Below the pieces are notes generated by a model, which was given only the letters and a program-made list of their open reading frames with translations, searched no databases and was not told where the DNA came from. From CAYJAD01 sp964370305 (GTDB taxonomy: Bacteria; Desulfobacterota; Desulfovibrionia; Desulfovibrionales; Desulfovibrionaceae): 64,000 nt of DNA. Positions 59,387 through 64,000 of this stretch are shown here, piece by piece. Each line of letters opens with the position of its first letter. The stretch's first letter is position 1. Position numbers and translations under genes: made by a program. The stretch spans positions 12,116 to 76,115 of the forward strand of contig CAYJIU010000001.1 of the NCBI GenBank assembly GCA_964370305.1. The letters run 5' to 3'.

Positions 59387-62300
59387 ATGAGTAGTTTATT
59401 TAACCCCTTAGAAGAGCATGATGCTTGCGGTGTTGGTTTTGTAGCCCGTCTTTCAGGTGTACCTAGTCATCAAGTTATAGCCGATGCCCTAACCGCTATG
59501 GCTAGACTTGCTCATCGTGGTGGACATGGTGATGGGGAAAATTCAGGCGATGGTGCTGGTTTACTTATGCCCTTGCCTAAAAACTTTTTCAAGCGGCAAT
59601 GGCCAGCCTTGCAAACTCTAAATGCTGAAACCTCTTTTGCGGTGGGACAATTATTCATGCCTCAAGAAATATATACCCATGCACCGATTATGGGTATCAT
59701 TAAAGAATGTCTTGAAAATACTCATCTTTGCCTTGAAGATGAGCGCGATGTCCCCCTTGATGTAGAAATTGTAAGCCCAGCGGCCCGCGCCACCATGCCG
59801 CAAATGCTGCAAATATTAGTGCGCCCTACCGCTAAACTGAGTGCTGAAAAAGCTCAAGGTGATGGTTTTGAGCGGGTTTTATATCTGGCTCGTCGCCGTA
59901 TGGAAAAGGGAGTTCAAGCATGGCTTAAAGAACAGGGGCTTGAACGCAACAGTTTTTATGTGGTGAGTTTGTCGGCGCGCAGTATTATTTATAAGGGGAT
60001 GTTACCTGGAGCTTGCCTTGGTGACTTATATCATGACTTGGTTGATACAAATTTTACAGCTCCTTTTGCCGTATTTCATGAGCGTTTTAGCACCAATACC
60101 TTGCCTTCGTGGCGACTTGCTCAGCCATTTAGGAATTTAGCCCATAATGGTGAAATTAATACCATCCGTGGTAATGGTGCGCGTATGTTGCGGCGGCAAC
60201 CGCAAATGCAATCAAAGCTTTTTGGTGATGAGTTACAAGACCTTTTTCCCATAATTGATAATACTGCCAGTGACTCAGCGCGACTGGATGCAGCCCTTGA
60301 ACTATTGGTGCGTTCTGGGTACTCCATGGCCCATGCCTTGATGATGCTTCTACCAGAGCCATTTGGTACGTCATTCGTCATGGGCGATAATAAACGCGCT
60401 TTTTATGAATATCATTCAGCTTTGATGGATCCTTGGGACGGGCCAACTGCCTTAGTATTTACCGATGGTTATAGTAGGGTTGGGGCTATGCTTGACCGCA
60501 ATGGTTTGCGTCCATGCCGTTCCACCGTTTCGCAAGATGGTATGGTGGTGTTAGCGTCTGAAACTGGGGTAATGGATGTTGAACCTGAGCGTATTATGGG
60601 CCGCCAGCAATTGCGCCCAAGACGTATGCTCATGGTAGATGTGGCCCAAGGGCGTTTGGTCTCCGATGCAGAAATTAAAGGCAGCGTCGTGCGTGAAAAA
60701 CCCTATCGTCGTTGGCTTAATCAACATGGCGTAGCCTTGGTTGACCTCATGCATGACGATGGGGACAAAAATAAAGCTTATCATAATCCATCGGATAATT
60801 TAGCACTTATGCATAATTTATACAATTATGACCCTGATTTGATTAAGAATATGCTTCTACCAATGGCAAGGGATAGTCAAGAGCCCGTGGGGGCCATGGG
60901 GCATGATGTGCCCTTAGCCATTCTTGATGATGGGCCAAAAACTTTATTTAATTATTTTAAGCAACAATTTGCGCAAGTTACCAATCCACCTATTGATCCT
61001 TTGCGTGAACAATTGTCCATGTCGCTCATGAACTTTGCTGGCCGTGAGTGTAATATATTAGAGCCAACCCCCGAAAATTGCGCCATTTTGCGTTTGCCTC
61101 ATCCATTTCTTAATCGTAATGAAATGTTGCATGTGCGTATGTCTACCCGAGCTGAGGTGCAGGCGCGTACCCTTGATGCGTGTTTTGATTTGCCACAAAA
61201 AGGCCAAGAGGACGAGGCCCTTCAAACAAGCCTTGATGATGGGCTAACACAATTATTTAAGGCAGCCGAGATAGCCGTTGATGAAGGGGCAACCATTTTA
61301 ATTATTAGTGATGCCGCAGCTAGCAGCACACGTGTGCCTATACCAAGCTTATTGGCTCTTTCCGCTGTTCATCACCATTTACGCCGGGTGGAAAAACGAC
61401 ATTTATGTGGACTTTTTGTGGAAACTGGCGAGGCTTGTGAAGTAATGCATATGGCCTTGCTCTCCGCTTATGGAGCCAGTGGCATTTGCCCTTATACTGC
61501 CTTGGATACCATCAAGCATATGGCAGAAAATGGTAAAATTCCGCATGTTTTACCTCATGAGGCCCAAATAAATTATATTACAGCTTTGAAAAAAGGTATG
61601 CTTAAAGCCTTTGCAAGGCTTGGTATTTCCACGCAACGCTCTTTTAGGAGTGGGCATTACTTTGAGGCATTAGGCATAGCTGAAGATGTAATTAATAAAC
61701 ATTTTGAAGGCACACCTTCACGTATTGGTGGTATTGGCTTGCAACACATTGCTGCTGATGCGCTTGCTCGTCACGCCAAAGCCTTTGGTAATGGATCAGA
61801 CTTAAAAGCAGAAAATAAAATTATCCATCTCTGGAATAAGGATAGCGTGCGTGCCTTACATAAGGCTGTGCGCAATGACGATGCTAATGCTTTCTCCACA
61901 TATGTTAAAACCAGTGATATACAAGAAAAGCCCATTACTTTACGTAGTTTATTTGCTATAAAAAAAGGTACAAAGCCCATTTCTATGGAGCAGGTTGAAT
62001 GTAGTGCCAGCATAGTAAAGCGTTTTGTGGGGGCGGCCATGTCTTTTGGTTCGCTCAGTGCCGAGGCCCATGAATCCATTGCAGTTGCTTGCAATAGTAT
62101 AGGTGCTCGCAGCAATTGTGGTGAAGGTGGTGAATGCCCTAAACGTAATATTATAGGTGAAGATGGCTTAGATAAGCGTTCTCGCGTGCGCCAAATTGCT
62201 TCGGGTCGTTTTGGAGTTACGGCTGAATATTTAGCCCATGCTGATGAAATTCAAATTAAGATTGCTCAAGGTGCCAAGCCCGGTGAAGGCGGGCAACTAC

Positions 62301-63946
62301 CTGCGCATAAGGTGACAGCAGATATTGCAGCAGTACGCGGTACAACTCCGGGAGTATCGCTTATTTCACCGCCGCCACATCATGATATTTACTCCATTGA
62401 AGACTTAGCTCAACTTATTTTTGATTTAAAACGCGTTCAGCCACGTGCGTCCATTTCAGTCAAGCTTGTGGCTGAGGCCGGAGTTGGTACTGTGGCTGTG
62501 GGTGTGGCAAAAGCCGGAGCGGATCAAATTCTTATTTCCGGTCATGATGGAGGTACAGGTGCATCACCTTTATCTGCTATGCAACATACAGGTTTGCCAT
62601 GGGAAATGGGCCTTTTAGAAACGCATGAAGCTTTGCTTGCCAATGGTTTGCGCCATAAAATAAAGCTGCGCACCGATGGTCTTATTCGTACTGGCCGTGA
62701 TATGCTTATAGCTTTTATGCTTGGGGCAGAAGAGTGTAGCATTGGCACCGCCATGCTGGTAAGTATGGGTTGTATTATGTGTCGCAGTTGTCATAAGGGT
62801 AAATGTGCCGTTGGTATAGCTACCCAAGATCCAAAGTTGCGTGCTAAATTTAGCGGTTCACCTGAGCATATTAAGCGTATGTTTTTCTTTATGGCTGAGG
62901 ATTTACGCACTCATATGGCCCAGCTTGGCATAGCTTCGGTGCAAGAGCTCATTGGCCGTGCTGACCTTTTAGAAGCAAGAAAAGACAATTTATCAGCAAA
63001 AGTTCAATCGTTAAATCTTTCAGCATTTTTTAAATGCACCAGTAAGGGGCTTGCGCCATGGCAAAAAGCTATGCATGCAGATGATGTTGAATCACGCTTA
63101 GACGCAGCTATTATGGAGCATGCTGAACCTTTAATTAATGGTAAGCCTGTGCGCTGCACCTATAGTGGCACCATTATTAACACTGACCGCGCCATAGGTA
63201 GTCGCTTGTCTGGTGAAATATCCCGCAAACTCAAAAAACGCCGCCTACCTCAACACTCTTACACCATAAACCTTTGGGGCTCTGCTGGTCAAAGCCTTGG
63301 GGCATTTTTAACTCAAGGTATAACAATAACTGTGCGTGGCGATGCCAATGATTATGTGGCTAAAGGGCTAAGCGGTGGCATTGTCATTGTTACACCTGCT
63401 AGAAAAAGCACATTCGTAGCCGCAGAGCAAGCCATTGTTGGTAATGTGGCCCTTTATGGTGCCACTTCTGGTGAAGCATATTTTTGTGGTATGGCTGGAG
63501 AACGCTTTGCTGTGCGCAATTCTGGTGCCATGGCAGTGGTTGAAGGTATGGGAGATCATGGTTGTGAGTATATGACCGGCGGTGTAGTGGTTGTGCTTGG
63601 GCAGTGTGGTTATAACTTTGCTGCTGGCATGAGTGGGGGAGTAGCATTTGTCTATGATAAGGATGAACGCTTTCAAAATCGCTGCAATACGGATAGTGTA
63701 GATATTGAATCAGTAAAAAGTGCTGAGGATTGTAACTTATTACGCTCTCTTATTGAGCAGCATAATCACTATACTGGCAGTGTGCGCGCAGAGTCATTAC
63801 TTAAAAATTGGGACGCTGCCTTGCCTTTATTCGTAAAAGTAATGCCACTTGATTATAAGGAAGCTTTGGCAAGACAATTAGAGATTGCTTGTCATACTCA
63901 AGAAACTATCTCCGCCACGGAAGAGGTGTTTTGGGGTGCTGATTAA
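59387..63946 (+). CDS. gltB: Glutamate synthase large subunit
   Basis: 1519-aa enzyme making two glutamates from glutamine and 2-oxoglutarate. Domains: Ntn glutaminase with catalytic Cys14 in EHDACGVGF after a 13-residue propeptide; central domain (about 450-740); FMN/synthase barrel (about 800-1190) with KPGEGGQLPAHKVT and SGHDGGTGASPLSAM; 3Fe-4S site Cys1129, Cys1135 and Cys1140, with an extra Cys1132; and a GXGXG beta-helix from about 1240 to 1450. AAGGAG precedes the ATG. The small subunit gltD is not adjacent within the window; a terminator follows directly. Confidence 0.97.
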   Translation: MSSLFNPLEEHDACGVGFVARLSGVPSHQVIADALTAMARLAHRGGHGDGENSGDGAGLLMPLPKNFFKRQWPALQTLNAETSFAVGQLFMPQEIYTHAPIMGIIKECLENTHLCLEDERDVPLDVEIVSPAARATMPQMLQILVRPTAKLSAEKAQGDGFERVLYLARRRMEKGVQAWLKEQGLERNSFYVVSLSARSIIYKGMLPGACLGDLYHDLVDTNFTAPFAVFHERFSTNTLPSWRLAQPFRNLAHNGEINTIRGNGARMLRRQPQMQSKLFGDELQDLFPIIDNTASDSARLDAALELLVRSGYSMAHALMMLLPEPFGTSFVMGDNKRAFYEYHSALMDPWDGPTALVFTDGYSRVGAMLDRNGLRPCRSTVSQDGMVVLASETGVMDVEPERIMGRQQLRPRRMLMVDVAQGRLVSDAEIKGSVVREKPYRRWLNQHGVALVDLMHDDGDKNKAYHNPSDNLALMHNLYNYDPDLIKNMLLPMARDSQEPVGAMGHDVPLAILDDGPKTLFNYFKQQFAQVTNPPIDPLREQLSMSLMNFAGRECNILEPTPENCAILRLPHPFLNRNEMLHVRMSTRAEVQARTLDACFDLPQKGQEDEALQTSLDDGLTQLFKAAEIAVDEGATILIISDAAASSTRVPIPSLLALSAVHHHLRRVEKRHLCGLFVETGEACEVMHMALLSAYGASGICPYTALDTIKHMAENGKIPHVLPHEAQINYITALKKGMLKAFARLGISTQRSFRSGHYFEALGIAEDVINKHFEGTPSRIGGIGLQHIAADALARHAKAFGNGSDLKAENKIIHLWNKDSVRALHKAVRNDDANAFSTYVKTSDIQEKPITLRSLFAIKKGTKPISMEQVECSASIVKRFVGAAMSFGSLSAEAHESIAVACNSIGARSNCGEGGECPKRNIIGEDGLDKRSRVRQIASGRFGVTAEYLAHADEIQIKIAQGAKPGEGGQLPAHKVTADIAAVRGTTPGVSLISPPPHHDIYSIEDLAQLIFDLKRVQPRASISVKLVAEAGVGTVAVGVAKAGADQILISGHDGGTGASPLSAMQHTGLPWEMGLLETHEALLANGLRHKIKLRTDGLIRTGRDMLIAFMLGAEECSIGTAMLVSMGCIMCRSCHKGKCAVGIATQDPKLRAKFSGSPEHIKRMFFFMAEDLRTHMAQLGIASVQELIGRADLLEARKDNLSAKVQSLNLSAFFKCTSKGLAPWQKAMHADDVESRLDAAIMEHAEPLINGKPVRCTYSGTIINTDRAIGSRLSGEISRKLKKRRLPQHSYTINLWGSAGQSLGAFLTQGITITVRGDANDYVAKGLSGGIVIVTPARKSTFVAAEQAIVGNVALYGATSGEAYFCGMAGERFAVRNSGAMAVVEGMGDHGCEYMTGGVVVVLGQCGYNFAAGMSGGVAFVYDKDERFQNRCNTDSVDIESVKSAEDCNLLRSLIEQHNHYTGSVRAESLLKNWDAALPLFVKVMPLDYKEALARQLEIACHTQETISATEEVFWGAD

Positions 63947-63975
63947 TGGGCCCGAAAGTGTGTTTATATAAAACT

Positions 63976-64000
63976 AAGGGGAGGCTAAAAGCCTCCCCTT
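63976..64000 (+). terminator. Terminator hairpin of gltB (cut by window end)
   Basis: Stem AAGGGGAGGC / GCCTCCCCTT with loop TAAAA, 29 bp after the gltB stop. The expected T run lies beyond the window. Confidence 0.8.

Overview
The window reads as a piece of chromosome from an AT-rich, Gram-negative, anaerobic sulfate-reducer-type bacterium, most likely a member of the Desulfovibrionaceae or a close relative. The clues are gene neighbourhoods and domain forms typical of that family: a siroheme-branch dehydrogenase / HemX-like / hemA / small conserved protein / tilS cluster, fused ispDF, rnpB beside a C4 zinc-ribbon coiled-coil protein and a Nif3-like protein, a DUF342 (FapA-type) protein next to a CgeB/DUF3880-type glycosyltransferase, a LapA-like RTX surface protein, and ispG-proS-xseA-xseB-ispA-dxs in one run. 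Assignment to this family is inference from memory; no database was searched. No tRNA, CRISPR array, complete insertion sequence or prophage was seen. rnpB is the only structural RNA gene recognised.

Layout. 1-4869 (+): end of argS, a SPOR-domain membrane protein and a complete mlaEFDCA lipid-transport operon. 4986-15388 (-): two glycosyltransferases and FapA, an acyl-CoA synthetase, ispDF, rnpB, zinc-ribbon protein, Nif3-like protein, purQ. 15826-20473 (+): pyrG, a small unknown, proB, proA. 20782-30679 (mixed): a C69 dipeptidase, a ComFB-domain protein, an NlpC/P60 lipoprotein, Mn-pyrophosphatase, a flavoprotein, a DHH phosphoesterase, a DUF533 protein and an MBL-GAF-HD-GYP protein. 31071-41868: an ACT-ACT-MBL protein, two divergent hybrid histidine kinases, a LysR regulator, MTA phosphorylase and the RTX-like surface protein. 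42332-49985 (+): ispG, proS, xseA, xseB, ispA, dxs. 50088-54290 (-): tilS and the tetrapyrrole cluster. 54544-63946 (+): an SGNH-fold protein, type III glutamine synthetase behind a clear sigma-54 promoter, and the large subunit of glutamate synthase.

Functionally the window joins isoprenoid synthesis (ispDF, ispG, dxs, ispA), nitrogen assimilation (glnA type III, gltB), proline synthesis, nucleotide synthesis (pyrG, purQ), envelope maintenance (Mla, glycosyltransferases, NlpC) and signalling with a possible cyclic-di-GMP theme (HD-GYP, ComFB, LapA-like adhesin).

The most unusual material is between genes. At least seven copies or fragments of a MITE-like element share GTCGA(C/T)-(G/A)CTGAAAAA terminal inverted repeats, sit in a TANNNTA target that is duplicated around the better-preserved copies, are about 280 bp when full length, and are built of serial hairpins whose arms change in a compensatory way between copies. 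In two cases (mlaE and the SGNH gene) the element's first base completes the TAG stop codon of the gene in front. Two further families of hairpin repeats and a 250-bp nested palindrome flanked by 20-bp direct repeats fill other long intergenic gaps. No transposase that could move them is encoded in this window.
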